The translations under genes and the position numbers were made by a program. From Paraburkholderia monticola (GTDB lineage: Bacteria; Pseudomonadota; Gammaproteobacteria; Burkholderiales; Burkholderiaceae), in contig NZ_LRBG01000037.1 in NCBI RefSeq assembly GCF_001580545.1, positions 310,001 to 374,000 of the forward strand: a stretch of 64,000 nt of DNA. The letters run 5' to 3'. Shown here in pieces: positions 62,933 to 64,000 of the stretch. Numbering within the stretch: the stretch's first letter is position 1; the number at the start of each line of letters is the position of its first letter. Under the pieces are notes generated by a model, which saw only the letters and a list, made by a program, of their open reading frames with translations, was not told the DNA's origin and ran no database searches.

Positions 62933-64000
62933 TTAACCGATAAAGACCTCTGCTCCAGATTCTTTGGAAGAAGCGAACATGGCCTCAATGACGCGGCTGA
63001 TGTTGTATGCCTGCGTGGCCGGCACAACCGACTGCGTCCCGTTGCGCAATGCATCGAAGAACGCATTCGACTCGCGGTCGAAGTACACGGGGTTGCCGAT
63101 TTCAGCAATGTCGGGCGAATACTCCGTCTTTTTAGTCGCCCAGATTTCCGGGAAGCTGGTTTCTTGCCACTCGGTCCAGCCTTCGGGATGCTCACCCTTG
63201 CCCGCGTCGTAAATCTTGTAACTCGCGGGCAGCGACCGTGACGACATAATGCCTTCCGTCCCGTACGCGGTGATATCCCAGCTCTCGGTCCACGGGAGGA
63301 CATCCCACGACATGAAGTCGACGGAGACAATCTTGTCTTCGTAGTTCAGCACCGCACCGGCCGCGTCTTCACGCGATTCGTCGCCGTGGAAGTTCGGGAA
63401 CTTCGTGATTCTGGCGTTCACGGAGCGCGGCAGGCCAAAATGCAGAAGAATGCGGTCGATGAGGTGGCAGCCGATAACGAACACGGCACCACCGATGTCG
63501 CCGGGCTGAGTCATGTGCGGCGTCCCCGCCTCATCGTGCGAGCAACCGCCGTGGGCACGCACCTGAACGACCTTCCCCAGACGTCCGCTCTTGAGGGCCG
63601 CCTGCATTGCGTCAACGGACGGAGCAAAGCGCCAGCAATAGCCGACCTGCACCAGACCGCCGGTACGCTCGACCGCCTCGACGATGCGCTTCGCATCCGA
63701 CGAACTACGGCCAGCCGGTTTTTCACACAGCACTGCCTTGCCAGCTTCGAGCGCTTCGATGGTCAGGTCGGCCATCTTCTCGCTCTTCGAGTGGACGAGA
63801 ACAACATGCACATTCTCGTCTGCCAGAATGTCTTCCTTCGAGCGCGCCTCGAGACCGAGCGCGTCGACGAACGGCGTGAGCAGCGGGCTCTTATCCCACG
63901 CACCCAGCATCTTCGCGTCAGTGCGACGCTGGATTGCCTTGACTCGCCCGGACGTATGCGGGTGCGTGATGCCAAGACATGCCACTCCAAGTGTTTCGTT
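62933..64000 (-). CDS. Gfo/Idh/MocA family oxidoreductase (partial at window edge)
   Basis: Open from the stop at 62933 to the window edge. The frame reads ETLGVACLGITHPHTSGR upstream, so the true start lies beyond 64000; the GTG at 63985 would cut the first beta strand. Rossmann domain with VLVHSKSEKM and the signature EKPAGRS (catalytic Lys), then a C-terminal domain with GGAVFVIGCHLIDRILLHFG (quoted in parts). These enzymes oxidise sugar or cyclitol hydroxyls with NAD(P). Gene order puts it upstream of chvE, so it likely oxidises the imported sugar, or the sugar part of a glycoside. Confidence 0.88.
   Translation of the reverse strand, partial: NETLGVACLGITHPHTSGRVKAIQRRTDAKMLGAWDKSPLLTPFVDALGLEARSKEDILADENVHVVLVHSKSEKMADLTIEALEAGKAVLCEKPAGRSSSDAKRIVEAVERTGGLVQVGYCWRFAPSVDAMQAALKSGRLGKVVQVRAHGGCSHDEAGTPHMTQPGDIGGAVFVIGCHLIDRILLHFGLPRSVNARITKFPNFHGDESREDAAGAVLNYEDKIVSVDFMSWDVLPWTESWDITAYGTEGIMSSRSLPASYKIYDAGKGEHPEGWTEWQETSFPEIWATKKTEYSPDIAEIGNPVYFDRESNAFFDALRNGTQSVVPATQAYNISRVIEAMFASSKESGAEVFIG

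Noticed and set aside
1..64000. CRISPR arrays, tRNA or rRNA genes, prophage modules
   Set aside because: No regularly spaced repeats, cloverleaf-like segments or phage structural genes were found on reading the window.

Overview
The window is high-GC DNA with closely packed, often overlapping genes. The families present (PqiABC, RND efflux, caa3-type oxidase, ChvE-GguAB, Ku/LigD) and the codon use suggest a soil or plant-associated Burkholderiales bacterium, most like Paraburkholderia/Caballeronia. The mix of catabolic genes and many decayed genes suggests a secondary replicon or accessory chromosomal region. The organism call is inference: no rRNA or tRNA gene is present to anchor it.

Left part (1-21 kb), catabolism and envelope defence. 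A molybdenum hydroxytransferase resembling the large subunit of pyrogallol-phloroglucinol transhydroxylase, with an extra N-terminal SCP2-like domain, runs off the left edge. It is followed by OmpW and by a three-gene operon (extradiol-type dioxygenase, fumarylacetoacetate-hydrolase-family enzyme, AMP-forming acyl-CoA ligase). That operon is divergent from a TetR regulator. A second, paralogous TetR regulator is divergent from a six-gene operon of RND efflux pump plus PqiABC. The two divergent control regions share the same architecture: back-to-back sigma70 promoters with overlapping -35 boxes inside a conserved TGACA-N22-TGTCA element. The catabolic operon and the efflux/envelope operon therefore look like one regulon.

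Middle (21-51 kb), accessory and eroded DNA. An IS transposase remnant is fused to a hybrid histidine kinase that has lost its N-terminus. Around it lie a PAS fragment, a DUF72 gene, a frameshifted exported peptide gene and a PRC-barrel gene. A caa3-type oxidase operon (coxB-coxA-coxC, a small membrane protein, a triheme cytochrome c) follows; its subunit I lacks the usual D-channel glutamate and K-channel lysine. Then come a ThDP enzyme, a GH15 glucoamylase remnant, a flavin reductase, a zinc alcohol/formaldehyde dehydrogenase, a PsiD-like decarboxylase, an internally deleted flavodoxin-type pseudogene, a YghA-like SDR, an MFS transporter, a YdeP-like molybdoenzyme, a recQ pseudogene, a second-type UvrA and a 5'-truncated kup.

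Right part (51-64 kb). A bacterial NHEJ locus (ligD, ku and a MerR-TPR gene that overlaps ku by GTGA) faces a small gene whose promoter is overlaid by a near-consensus LexA box. The last operon holds a Gfo/Idh/MocA dehydrogenase (cut by the window edge), chvE-gguA-gguB sugar uptake, a Dabb protein and maleylacetate reductase. This combines monosaccharide import with the last step of hydroxyquinol-type aromatic catabolism. Together with the transhydroxylase-like enzyme at the other end, the window points to growth on plant-derived phenolics or their glycosides.
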